Origin: Schistosoma haematobium
Lineage: Eukaryota > Platyhelminthes > Trematoda > Strigeidida > Schistosomatidae
DNA: 64,000 nt
Assembly: GCF_000699445.3 (NCBI RefSeq)
Contig: NC_067199.1
Location: 28,728,402 to 28,792,401, forward strand
Reading direction: 5' to 3'
The notes beneath the pieces are model-generated. The model saw only the letters and a list, made by a program, of their open reading frames with translations, was not told the origin of the DNA and did not search any database. Shown in pieces: positions 47,308 through 58,599 of the stretch; position 1 is the stretch's first letter; every line of letters begins with the position of its first letter. Made by a program: the position numbers and the translations under genes.

Positions 47308-47505
47308 GCTTGGAAAAGTAACTTGACATTAAAGGATACCTCAGTGGTGAATCAAGCTGAAAAGTTGCAATTCTTTAATGTTGAACTGAGTGTTCCACCT
47401 TATACAACAGCGACTTATACTATCCTGATAACTAATACTGGTAAACTAATGACGGAACCATGTTCTGTTGATTACTTGTTAACAGAAAATAATTCAACTA
47501 AGAAC
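47308..47505 (+). CDS. Gene 2 exon: DUF11-like beta repeat
   Basis: Separated from the previous exon by an intron of only 46 bp (47262-47307). The 66 codons in phase 0 include LQFFNVELSVPPYTTATYTI then LITNTGKL, which resembles the 'vxxGxxxxYxixvxNtG' pattern of DUF11/conserved-repeat beta-sandwich domains. The resemblance is by eye only. Confidence 0.72.
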
Positions 47506-47884
47506 GTAAGTTTAAAATATCATAATGATTGTTTCCATTTTCCTTGGTTTTTAAAAAACTCTCATAAGGGAGGATAAACTTTACGTGTTTACTTTAACAA
47601 ACCGGTTTCAATAATTTCAAAGCACGAATAACAGTAGAATTTCTGATGCTTGATCATTGACTTCGGTATGATTGTATTTGAATCATTTATATTGCTTGCC
47701 ACTTGATATTGAGATACCTCAAGTCAATAAACAAGTAAGTGGTAGGGAAAATGAAAACTCATTTATAATTGAAACACCTTTTTCAGGTTTTTTATTAACG
47801 CGAGTAGTTCAATTTTCTACTTATTGCGATATGATCAGTACACTGTCATTCTATCCGATGCACAGATTATTTGTAATCATTAAG

Positions 47885-50400
47885 TCGCCATGGTTGTCCG
47901 TCGAACCGTAACATAATTTGTAACATTATGATTTCCCGTAAAATTTAAGAACTGGATATTTATGAAATGTTAAGCGGTAATTGTAGAGAAAATACCTCGA
48001 AAACATTAATCTTTTTCGAATTGGTTTCTAAAACGCTTCACTGAACTAATTGAAGTAGTCAAGAATGATATTTTGAAAGTACAACATGGAATTTTACTAT
48101 TCCAATGCAACCATTGAGCATATGTGCCTTTTTGCTTTTCAATCAATAATTCACTATGATAAATATCAATGTATGCAGAGGCCATCAAAAAGATTGTTTG
48201 ACAATTCTGCATTCCGTGATATCAACGTATTGTGCATAATGTCATAAGACGTATTTAGTATCAAGTCGTTCACTTCGAAACATATCTTATGACTATTTCA
48301 ATCCCTTTCACCTTCACAAAAAAGATAACTACTTAATTGGAAATCCAGTTTCCTCAGCTTTGCCATTTCTTCTTGAATGAAAAAGTCTGGAGCGAATCTG
48401 TCTGTTATTAGATTTTCATACTGAATAAAAACATAATCCACTCGATCTTCAATTCATTGTTTGACATTTTCGTTGCACCGTGTACTTACAATATACAGCT
48501 CGATAGTATGAACCCGAAATCAATTACTGTATTACATAATAACAATAATATAACAATATGATAAACAGTGGTATCTCAATGCATATTTTGAAGTTATTAT
48601 TCAGATAATAAGTTCTATTAAAGAGCATTTAGTATGCACATAACTTTTAAGATGTTAAAATACATAGGAAGAAGGTCTAATATTTATCACGAATTCATTG
48701 ATCTTAATCGATATTTTTTGTAGTGGATTGTATGTGGTGCGGCGTATGCGTTTTATATGTGCATGTAACTTGAAATTGCTAACGGAAACTTCTACACCTA
48801 AGTGTAATTTTGAGATGACTCGACATGTCTGCTCATTCTATGATTGCATGTAATTCATGCTAGCAAGCGTGCCCATCTATGCCTAGGTGTTTATCACTCG
48901 AATATTTCTGACATCTGAATTTAATGAGTATATGTGTATACAACATATTTCGAATAGATCCATGTTTCTCCACTGATGGACTGATCAGTAGCTCATTGGA
49001 GTGTTTGGTTTGCATAAAAGTTTCCGAAATTGATAGGAAAGTATAGTGTAGACTAAAGTGTGTCCGTCTGCACTATGTAATATTAATGATTATTAAAATT
49101 ATTATTGCAATGGAAAAACACATGTAATCAAATTCTCATTTATTAGTACATTCAGTGGAATAACAACATACTTCCTCATAAATATTGAATTAGACATTTG
49201 GATTTTATTTATATTTTCCCTGATAACACATCTATCTGGCTTGCCATTATTTGACTACAACAGTCAGATAAAGTTGAATGTCAACTCGCATATTATAATT
49301 AACCTAATTCAGAATAACAGTTATAATTATCTTGACAATTTAGTTTCTTAGTTAATAGTTTCCGCCTATCAGGCATCACTTCTCAATGTTCATTGAAGAC
49401 AAATATTTCTTATTATTTCTGCTTATCCTTAACTAATTAATAGTTTTATGAATTAATTACATAAATGAATGTCATTAAACAAGTTAGTCTGTTTCTAAGA
49501 ATTTGTCTAAAATCAAAATCATTTGAATGAACAAGCTTATCTCGTCATTGTAATATCACTATTATCTAGAAACATGTTTGGAGAGTATCTAATTATTTAC
49601 TGAATAGCACATCCACTAATTACCTACATATATCATAGATCCTTCACTACAGTGAGAAAACGGCTAGTGGATAATTTCATTCTGTGCACTTTTATTATAA
49701 GTTCAATCAGATGTTGAGCTTCATGTATGATTTACTCGAACACCTTCTTACTGAGATTAGAATTAAAACTTCGATGAATTCGGAGTGAAACATTCAGCTC
49801 TGTGTCTGCTTGATAAATAGGAATTTAGTGAGCAGAACACGGGTGTGGAAAATAGAATTGTATTTAGCACAAAATTACAGAGTTTCTTGGTAAAATAGAA
49901 AAACCATATAGCAAATCGTTAATTTGCAAAATATCAATCCATCATATCAACCTGGACTGTTCCTGTTGCAAACACCAATCCATTATCTCATATTTCATTA
50001 TTCTTGCGTTTTCTTACAAATTACATTGTGTTCCCGCTCTTCCTCTCTTGATCTTCTCCCATCTTCTGCTGCCAGACAATAGGTTATTAACTCGCGTCAT
50101 ATACTACATATGTCAATATAAGTAGCACACACCACAGGAATACTTCTTCACTACCAATAAAATTCATTGTTTCATGTAATGATCCGAGATTTCAAATATC
50201 AAAAGGAGTTTGCGTAATGATCAATAGGTTAAAGAAGAATAGGGAGATGACTATAATATACAGGTCACAAATTCATAGTTTCATATTTTACTATATTTTC
50301 TATAATAACGGACGAGCTTCCACTGATAATACGTGTCTAATTATATTTCCATACACAGTCACTACATGTTGCATGTAACATAAACTACGGTTACACCATT
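47885..50400 (-). repeat. Inverted duplication, copy B
   Basis: Reverse-complement counterpart of 20060-26240 (minus the insertions there), about 2.2 kb, with moderate divergence. It lies in an intron of gene 2. It contains one insertion of its own, the solo LTR at 49825-50136. At 49610-49613 (CATC) it preserves the empty site of the non-coding LTR element, and near 48250 it lacks the LINE tail of copy A. Confidence 0.8.
49825..50136 (-). mobile_element. Solo LTR (TGTRGTG family), copy 1
   Basis: On the minus strand the 312-bp unit begins TGTGGTGTGTGCTAC and ends GTTCTGCTCACTAA. GGAAT flanks it on both sides (49820-49824 and 50137-50141), and copy A has a single GGAAT at the matching place (minus strand of 'gtattcctattt', about 20325). 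It shares its body with 59278-59570. Confidence 0.82.
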
Positions 50401-51200
50401 AGTATAAATTTGTATAGCCCTTAACAGTAAAGCTTTCTACTTTTAATATTTTGACTTGTGTTTGACATGAATTTCAACCAGTTTATTAATTCAGTATTCA
50501 CTGATCTATGGAAACTCTAAATAGTTAAAATTATTTAGACATTCCTTTGATCAATGATTCCTAGATGCACATAATCTAACGTTTAATGTTTAATAAAAAC
50601 AACGAATGAACATTGCTTTAATCTGAGAGGTGGAAACTTTAAAGAGGAGATTACTAAACAAAGAGAGTGTTGTTGGTTTTTGTCTCTGGTATGTTTAGTG
50701 AATGCAAAAGCAAAATCCTTGCAATAGTCATTGGTTCTATTTATCTGATGTTGAACGCTGTTGATTGAGTGCTGTATTCATCATATGAAACAGTAATGGA
50801 TTTTCAATAGATTTATCCCATCCTTTACCTAGTCATGTATCCATCTTCACAGGATCAGTTACATTGAGTTATGTACATATAATCGATTTGACCCGAAAAC
50901 TTATATGCCACATGACTGAACAGCGTATAATATCTTGTCATTACAATACATGTCGTATATGTGTGGAGTGTTTTGTGTGTATTACTTCTTGTTAGTTTGT
51001 TTGCTGGAAGTTGAGCAATAATATTTCTCTCGAAGTCAGCCATAAAGTATAGATTTTTCTTACTCAGTGATGTTAAACGTTATCCTATTGATTTCGTTGA
51101 TATTTATAAACAAAGAACTGTCACATCACTATCGAGTAATCCGACATTAATTAATGTTTTGATATCGTATTTCGATTTGATTGTTTAACTAACATTACAG
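50401..51200. other. Intron of gene 2
   Basis: No feature recognised apart from the polypyrimidine-poor acceptor 'aacattacag' at its end. Confidence 0.45.
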
Positions 51201-51461
51201 ATCAGGCTAATAACAGAATACACTGTATTTCAAGGGCGAAGAACAACAGGCACAACGACAATTGGTATATTCAGAAACAATGGCCCATGGAATATTATTC
51301 ATAATTTTCGAATCGGGTTAAAATTATTATACGATGCCAGCTATACCTTGGGTGATACAATGCAAGTGCGGCTTCAAATGTTTAGTATTGTACTAACTTT
51401 ATCTTCTTTTGTAGTAACGCTTCCAATAACGTCTATGGAGCTACCCATAACCACTACTCCT
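51201..51461 (+). CDS. Gene 2 exon ending in a Thr/Pro stretch
   Basis: 87 codons in phase 0 at both ends, from 'aacattacag|atc' to 'actcct|gtaagt'. Encodes IRLITEYTVFQGRRTTGTTT, GLKLLYDASYTLGDTMQVRL and a tail VTLPITSMELPITTTP. The 3' part is duplicated, diverged, at 51920-52045. An internal 'ttcttttgtag' could act as an alternative acceptor (51415), shortening the exon in frame; the whole stretch is open, so a single exon is the simpler reading. Confidence 0.68.
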
Positions 51462-51919
51462 GTAAGTTTGATTCATGATTTCATTTACTAATGCATCTAA
51501 ACAACATTGTACAAATAAAACCTGATCTATCAATGTAGGACAAATGTCATTTTCAATATCGATCTAGTTTATTTGTATTTGCTACATGAACCTTCCATTG
51601 ATATGTTGGAGAGCAAATGATCATTTTCTTGTGGTATACGTGCATCATGTCCAGATCACTTCGATATTGTGATTAAGTCATAAGTGTTTTAAGAGGAGTT
51701 GGACAGTAGATAAGAATAAAATCCAGGACGATTATGCATATATGATCACAGACACTAAGTGGATGACGCATTGCGTGTTCGAAGTACTGAGTTCTAGTCA
51801 TCATATGATCAACAATGCTAGAGTACAGGAAAGCTTATATGAAATCGTATATGCAAGCTTAAACTCATTTGTAAGTCTACTATGCTACCTCAGTGATCGA
51901 TAAGTTTATCTAACATTCA

Positions 51920-52045
51920 GAGGTCTATACTTGGGTGACACAACACAAACGTATGTTCGGATGTTTTCTGGATCACTGACTGTATGTTCTTTAGTTGTAA
52001 CGCTTCCAATAACGTCTATGGAGCAACCCATACCCACTACTCCTG
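51920..52045 (+). pseudogene. Partial duplicate of the 51201-51461 exon
   Basis: The segment repeats the end of the previous exon and about 45 bp of its following intron: YLGDTTQTYVRMFSGS, then VTLPITSMEQPIPTTP before 'gtaagc'. The upstream part of the exon is missing, and the acceptor-like 'cattcag' gives the wrong phase. It is probably an exon relic, but it keeps an open frame and a usable donor, so alternative use via the 'ttctttag' acceptor (about 51995) cannot be excluded. Confidence 0.55.
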
Positions 52046-52092
52046 TAAGCTTGATTTATGTTTTCATTTATTAATTCATCTAAACAATATGT

Positions 52093-53445
52093 TCGACGGT
52101 TAGTATTGCTTTGACTTTCGTACATTCTCCCAATCCTTCTATAAACACGTGGTGGCGTCCTTGTAGCACAGCATTTTCCTGCTTCCACTGTAAGGGGTTA
52201 TCAGTTCTGATTCGGCTGTAGATGTTGTTAATCAAATTCTCTGCTAGTTTTAGTGTCTATCAGATCTAATCCAAACAAGTCAAGTGCTGGATTCTTCGTA
52301 AGGTAGACTGTTACATTCGTTGTCATATTACATTTAGAAAAAGTGCAGAGTACTTCTCCAAAAATAGTCAACTTCCTACCAGATGCACTGTGTGTTAGTT
52401 GTGTTATTGAATAAACTGTGGGACTCCCAATATCCCTCCAGGTTTCTGGGCTTATGAGAGTGATATCAGATGCTGTGTCGGGTCGAAGGCGAGTACGTTG
52501 TTTAATAATATCCAAAGTTACATACTTTCTTCGGCGGTAACTTCGTGCTTTGGTCTGAGATATCAATATTTTGTGAGTTATCGCACCAGATCTGTATTTT
52601 TTTGAAATAGGTTTTCGAAGAACGACGGTGGGTTCTTTTTGTGCAGCTGGATTTTCTATGACATATACGATGACATTCAGTATAACGATAGTTTTTATAT
52701 GTGAAAATCTTCTTGCAGTGCCACTCACTGCATAACCAGACCTACGGTGGAGGTTGTTTGATTGAGCTGTCATGTGTGCGTACAAAAAAATATTTCCGAC
52801 GATTTATTACCTGTACGTATGGTGGCCGGCCACTGTTTTCAACCATAGATATGTCATGTTTTAGGTTCATCAACGTCTGACATTCACTAGTCACTTCTTA
52901 TAGCGCCATATTTAGACACTGTTCAATTTTACTCAGGATTCTGATTCTGACGTCGACACCTTCAAGCGACTGAAAGCTGTATACAAAAACAAAATACTTA
53001 AACTGGTCTTCTATCATTGCTGATAATTTGAAACGCTTACTATGCCAGAATGTTGCACCCGGCCATCGTCTCCAGCTTTATTCAACTTCAGAAATTGGTA
53101 ATGAATATTGAACAAAGATGACTGTTCACCGAAAATTTGCGACAAAGTTACGACCGTTGCATCAAATGAAAAGTCTCTGGGGTTCTAAGGGAAAATGAAG
53201 TCGGTGTAGCGTTCATGTCCAGCTGTTCCAAGTTTGCATAGCAGTACTCTGTTCTTTGCGGCATCGTCAAATTTTTCTAGGTCGACCCTGAACACATCTT
53301 TGTATTTCTTGAATCACGATTCAAATGAAACACCAGCCAAACCATCAAAATGAAATTCATGGATGGAATTATTAATGTGGTCGACATTGGATTTGAGTGG
53401 ATCATCTGTGAGCCCCTTTTGATATAGCAATTGAAATACAAAAAT
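52093..53445 (-). mobile_element. Gypsy gag-protease fragment
   Basis: Minus-strand 53445-52800 reads, with stops, as a gypsy capsid (KFDDAAKNRVLLCKLGTAGH, FSFDATVVTLSQIFGEQSSL, LMNLKHDISMVENSG). 52785-52228 carries the protease with DTASDITLISPETWRDIG and NPALDLFGLDLI. 52227-52093 holds the lead-in to RT (GECTKVKAILTVE). The RT and later domains are absent. Frames are broken. It is inserted in an intron of gene 2, antisense to the gene, and is a different family from the 10-13 kb copy. Confidence 0.82.
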
Positions 53446-53772
53446 ATCAATGTTTTAGCATGGAGCAGTTTAAATTGCACAGCTTTATAAATGCAGCATG
53501 AAATATAGTACTACACCACGTTAGCCCCTCTGTAATTTTCAACCAAATCTGGATGTCCTACTTACCCAAATACTTTTAGTTTAAATCAGACCTAAATTAA
53601 TCAGTCATGCTGTTTGCCTAACATTTATTATTCCATGCAAATCATTTCAGATGAATGCTTATAACGCAAATATAAACTGCATGTAAATGTAAACTTAAAT
53701 TGTAATCAATCTCACAATTTTGCATTCAATCAATTATTTTTGTTATCACTTGCAAACACTATTTGAAATTAG

Positions 53773-54014
53773 GTCTCTAAAACTCCTGTAGTTACTATTG
53801 AAAAAGTCGAACCACGAAATTCACAACCAACAGTAAACTTTAGTACAATTGTAGAAGTTCGAGTGAAATTCATTGAAGACTTTGTCTACATGCCGATAAC
53901 TTTTCAACTACAAGTAAATTCAAATGAAGCAATTATAATCAGGCAGTGTATTCAAACAATTGGATATCTATTAAAAGCTGTAGCACTTGTGGGCTATGAT
54001 TTTTCTGTTAAACC
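53773..54014 (+). CDS. Gene 2 exon
   Basis: Phase 0 after 'tgaaattag', leaving two bases at 'aacc|gtaagt'. 80 codons, including VVTIEKVEPRNSQPTVNFST and DFVYMPITFQLQVNSNEAII. One of several exons that begin with a 'TP..' junction following the ITTTP end of the preceding exon. Confidence 0.68.
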
Positions 54015-55028
54015 GTAAGTTTGATTATCAACCGTATTCTTATGTATATGTAAATATGAATACTTAATTCATTATATATATACTCATGTGTAATGTTACA
54101 AAAATCAGGTATATGGATATGAATCAATTCTGCCTCATCAAGCATGGGTTAAACGAACTACGAATACCTGTAATTTACTATTTTCAAACAACAATCCCTT
54201 GTTGAAATACAAAATATCTACCAAACTTTAAGATTTTGGAGATTATTCTCGAAGACTGTCTTGCATAATTCGTCAATAAATCTGAATGTATTATCCAGAA
54301 CTCTATGTCAGTTTGTTTTATCAGTTTTCCAAATTACATTTCACATATCAGTAAATTTCTGTGCAAAGAAATGCATTATACTTTAATGAGTTATCATTTC
54401 AGAAATATCCACTGAGTGTTAGACTACATTTTTTCCGATAGATAAGATTTAGATATTTGAGAAAACACTTTAATTCACAGTATATAGAAATTGTACATTA
54501 TTATCCTTTTGTTAATCCATATTTTCGTTAAGAATTCAACACGTGTAGGGGTTCTACATTGCCACATACATTCAATTACCAGTCACTGTAGTAGGGACCT
54601 AAGTGTAGGTAATCTATAACGAGTTAATATTCAATTTTCATTTATATATATAAATGTTGTAGTACCCATGATGCTGACCGTTATCCTTTATATACGTTGA
54701 AAAGACTGAACATAACTGAATCACTGTTGATCAAACCCGTTTGACGTATCAACATTATTATTTTTATTATTACAAAATGTGCCTTATCACAGTCCTTAAG
54801 AATATGCGTAGCCGATTGTATACTAAGTGTTTCTCAAAAGTTAGTTGAGTAAAGAAAGAATGAACTTGGCACATACTATGTGATTTTTATTAAAACATCC
54901 TATTATTCACTTGGTATTGTTTCCTTGAATCTTCCCATTGATGTGTGGGATTGCAATTGATCAGTCTCTTAATGGCATATGTGCACACTGTGCGTATTGT
55001 CTTGCTATTGCCATAATTCATAAGCATA

Positions 55029-55251
55029 ATAAGCAAAGATGGATAGTGGCTAGCAGTGGTATCCAGGACGCGCGTTTCGTTCTATTGAGGACTCAGTAGC
55101 TAAGTGGATAACATGATGGCGTTTGAAGCGAACGGTACTGGGTTAGAGTCCCAGAGTGAACATCACGTCTAAGATGCAGGTACATCCGTCCCAAATTGGA
55201 CGAAATGAGCATCTTCGATTCCACTGCTAGCCACTATTCATCTTTGCTTAT
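55029..55251 (+). mobile_element. Foldback SM-alpha-like element with tRNA-like A and B boxes
   Basis: 31-bp inverted arms (55029-55059 and 55221-55251, one mismatch; outer word ataagcaaagatg) enclose an A-box TAGCTAAGTGG (about 55098), a B-box-like GGTTAGAGTCC (about 55142) and the remnant of a hammerhead: 'GGTACATCCGTCCCAAATTGGACGAAAT' order without the CTGANGA box, which is deleted. Not self-cleaving. Confidence 0.75.
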
Positions 55252-55571
55252 AATCCTATTATTACTATCATTTCGATGAACCATGAATGAAATGAAAATT
55301 GAACCTAACCAGCTTCAATAACCACCTCTATATTTGTTGTTCACACTTTTGGCAAAACACGCATGAATGTGGTGAAATTATGCACTTTCTGCTCACTAAC
55401 TAACTGTGGTTATCAAAATATTTCAGTAAAACAACAACTCGGCCCCAACAACCATTATAAAAATGATTTCATACTGCACTACAGTATATATGTAATTCTG
55501 ACAAATATCAACAAGTCTTTCTTCCTTTTCTTTCACTTTCCTTTTCTCGATTACCAAAGTAATTTGGCTAG

Positions 55572-55758
55572 ATTGCAAATAAACTCAGTGTACTTCAATG
55601 AATCATGTACAGATGCTCAGTGTGATATTGCAATGCGTTATTCGATAATTCCAATTACCACGAAGCCTTTAGTAATCACATCAACATTTACCTCTGGTGT
55701 ATCCAGTTTTACGAAAACATTAACTATTTCTCCACGAGCTAACTACTCTACTGTGTTG
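55572..55758 (+). CDS. Gene 2 exon
   Basis: Takes one base of a split codon after 'ttggctag' and ends in phase 0 at 'gtgttg|gtatga'. Encodes LQINSVYFNESCTDAQCDIA, YSIIPITTKPLVITSTF and SFTKTLTISPRANYS. The upstream open sequence from 55363 includes the pyrimidine-rich intron end and is not coding. Confidence 0.66.
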
Positions 55759-56198
55759 GTATGACTTCAAACAATATTTTTTACATTGAATTTTACTTTA
55801 TACTTTACTTCAGTTTGTTAACCCTACCATAAACTACTGGCTGTGATTTCGATTCAGAAAAATATTGATAACTGGTTAGAACAAGTATGATTTTTGCAAC
55901 ATGACATACATACACAAGTTGAAGTGATGTTCGAACAGGTTGTTCACTTCGTTGTGTTGTAAAATTTGATAAATTTGGAGACGACTCTCATGTATGATGA
56001 TTCAGTAACCAGCAAAAGCAGAGTAATATTGAATATAAGATAGCTAGCATCTATGATACACACTATGTTACTAAATTATTAGTGAAAGTTCATTAATTTA
56101 TAATATTCTTCATTAAATCACCTCGTAGATTAGTCCTATCAAGATTTACTTTCGATTTGAATACCAAACCTGACTCTCTGATTGACTTACATGACAGG

Positions 56199-56234
<36 letters not shown>

Positions 56235-56609
56235 GGCTTTATTCAATATTATAATTTTGGTACAATATACAATTCTCAGCGCAAAGTATTTCAACAAGTT
56301 TCCGTTTCTTTCTTCTTGGTCGGTCCTGGCGATAAATATTGAGGAATCGCCAGTTAGATGTTAGCACTTCAGTTAATGAACAACTGAATAATGTACATTC
56401 TTTTCGTTGTACATTGCCAGCAACCATATTGTCTCTTATTGAGTTTTCTGTAACTTTGACAAAGTAAGGTTGTACACTTTTCAGAAACGCAGCAGAATAG
56501 GTTATGCGATTAATAAACATAATGATCTATTAAAACAAACAACAATAGATAACTTGTTGAAATATCTAGATGGCAGGAACAGGTAGCCCAGATGCTCAAG
56601 CAGGCCGCC
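56199..56609 (-). mobile_element. LINE 3' tail with (TAA)n, copy 2
   Basis: Same 375-bp unit and (TTA)n run as 25461-25884; the 93-residue antisense translation is identical in both. Lies in a gene 2 intron, antisense to the gene. Confidence 0.65.
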
Positions 56610-56798
56610 CTGATAAGAGTTATGATCCAGCAGGAAATTCTAAAATTCATCTTGAATGAAACCACTGAAGAGCATTGTAATTTTATCGAGTTTATTAATT
56701 CGTGATTATAGGGGTAAGTTGTAAGTATTTAGTTCATAACACATTTTATTTAAACTTTTACAGAGTATAAGAGGAATTTTCATCTATTAATTTTTAAG

Positions 56799-57084
56799 TC
56801 ATCAAGTCAGGCTCCAGGAGTCGATCTAATTTCTATTGATTCAAAAACAGTCAAAAATCAAGTTATACCGAACTATTTAACATCACTGAAGTTAACGCTA
56901 ACTCTGAAACCCAATGTATGGCAATCGATATATTTTCAACTTTATGCTCCAGGTGCCTACCAAGAATACATATTAGTCAAGCCAATAATGCTAAGCCAAT
57001 CAACATCATTGCCATATGTCAGCTCAGTTTCGGACTCTTTGGAAAATATGGTTTATATCAGTATAGATAAAGCTTATTACGAAG
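56799..57084 (+). CDS. Gene 2 exon
   Basis: Phase 0 after 'tttttaag', which fits the preceding donor; the alternative acceptor 'ttttacag' at 56764 does not fit. Ends one base into a codon at a weak donor 'gaag|gtttgt'. Encodes 95 residues including SSSQAPGVDLISIDSKTVKN, LTLTLKPNVWQSIYFQLYAP and SVSDSLENMVYISIDKAYY. Confidence 0.62.
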
Positions 57085-57162
57085 GTTTGTTAACATTTAC
57101 TGCACTGTTTTACTAATAGTGGTCGGTATTGATATGATTACTAATACACTATCTCTCATTAG

Positions 57163-57246
57163 GGAACGAGTTTATAGATGAATCCTTTTCTCTGTATTTA
57201 ATAAGGCTACCGAATAATGTCACAGCAGTCTTCAAGCTAATTTCTC
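57163..57246 (+). CDS. Gene 2 exon, short
   Basis: Follows a 78-bp intron. Supplies two bases to the split codon and leaves one at 'tctc|gtcagt'. Encodes NEFIDESFSLYLIRLPNNVT then AVFKLIS. The open frame continues to a TAA near 57410, so read-through as a terminal exon is the alternative; the phase fit with 57785 favours splicing. Confidence 0.55.
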
Positions 57247-57784
57247 GTCAGTTAATAAGGCTTTATTACAAATTCAATAATGTACACATTTTCTGTTCTA
57301 ACTACATATGCACACTCCTATCTATGTGGTTGCACTTTCATATAAATCCCACTGAATTTTGTTACGATTTCATCAAAACAATCGATGTAGAATGTTTCCT
57401 TGAGTGCTAATCTATTCAGCTCACCGTTTCATTTAAACCATATGCATTGAATCATTTCCCATAGAATTTTAATTTTTGATTGATAATAAACAGATCAAAT
57501 ACATTTATCAAGACACTGAAATATTTCATTTGCAGAACGTGTTTCCCTCCGTTAAATAATCCAGTGAAAGTAAATCGGTTTCAACTCAGTTCAAGAATTC
57601 CAAGAAATTAGTGACGGTTCGCCAGTAAATCAAGATAATTTCCTATGTCTACTCTTTTCGTTGAAACACTTATATAGATATGTCTGTGAAAAAAAACATC
57701 TCTATTGTTAATCATTTGACCGTATTCTTAATTGTAATTAGTGTCTGCGATCAAGTCTACCGTTCCTTAAATTTATTGTTCCAG

Positions 57785-57887
57785 AGAGAACAAAATTCAT
57801 CGAAGTTCCAAAAACCATCAATATCTGTGGAACTCAGAAAATAATTTTGTCACAGTCTCTTAATCAAACTGTGAATTTATGGACACG
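57785..57887 (+). CDS. Gene 2 exon, possible end of gene
   Basis: Acceptor 'attgttccag' and a two-base overhang fit the previous exon. Encodes RTKFIEVPKTINICGTQKII and then LSQSLNQTVNLWTR. An in-frame TAG follows at 57889-57891. It overlaps a weak donor (57888), and the resulting phase does not fit the preferred frame of the 60681 exon. Either the gene ends here or an exon is missing. Confidence 0.5.
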
Positions 57888-58238
57888 GTAGTATTAAGCT
57901 TGCAGTTTACAACGCTCTGCTAGTTTGAAATTTATCCAGAAAGAAATAATTGATATTCCCACTGACATTCCTATATCGAGATTAGTTTGAATTATTCCAA
58001 CTGAAAAGTAATTAAACTAGCCTACTTTAAGTAATCTTAAAAGATTTATTATCTGGTTTAATATAGCAATAGTTTATTTGAAATAATGATGATGAGTCAT
58101 AAGACTGATATAATGGACTCAGTTCTAGTCAGCACTTAAAGTGAACGATCTTGAGAAACTTCATACCACTTCTGTTTTATTTGTAACAATGACTGTATTA
58201 TTATCAGAATGGAATTTGTGGAGATTTTTAGAAATTTC

Positions 58239-58431
58239 ACAAGTTGAAATCATGAGCCAATTGAAGCTAGACCGCGCGCGAGGCCAGTAGGTCCTGGGTT
58301 CGAATCCCGCGGGGGGCGGGTTCGTGGATGCGCACTGCTAAGGAGTCCCATACTAGGACGAAACGGCCGTCCAGTGGTTACAGGTTTTCCATGGTGGTCT
58401 TCCTTCAATTGGCTCATGATTTCAACGTGTG
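58239..58431 (+). mobile_element. Foldback element with perfect B box and near-intact hammerhead
   Basis: 29-bp inverted arms (58239-58267 and 58403-58431, one mismatch; core word catgagccaattgaag) enclose a perfect Pol III B box GGTTCGAATCC (about 58298) and a 44-nt hammerhead fold. Inserted between gene 2 exons. Confidence 0.8.
58333..58376 (+). ncRNA. Hammerhead ribozyme fold with a G5 to A change
   Basis: CACTG/CAGTG stem I, GTCC/GGAC stem II, GAAA and CGG/CCG stem III are all present, but the core reads CTAAGGA instead of CTGANGA. G5 is an invariant catalytic-core base, so this copy is expected to be inactive. Confidence 0.8.
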
Positions 58432-58599
58432 AAATAACTGTATTGACTTATCATTGTCAGTAACCTATTCCCGTAGAAAACAACCTTGTGAAAACAAACG
58501 CTAATCAGAATACACAAATTAAAGCAATATAACTCTGCTCTCCGAGTTGAAGTATCTTCATTCAGAAGAACTACGAAGCCTAGTGGTGAAGGCCGAGAT

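Noticed and set aside
58270..58320. tRNA gene suggested by GGTTCGAATCC
   Set aside because: Only the B box is tRNA-like. No acceptor stem, anticodon arm or A box at the right spacing; it belongs to the foldback element.
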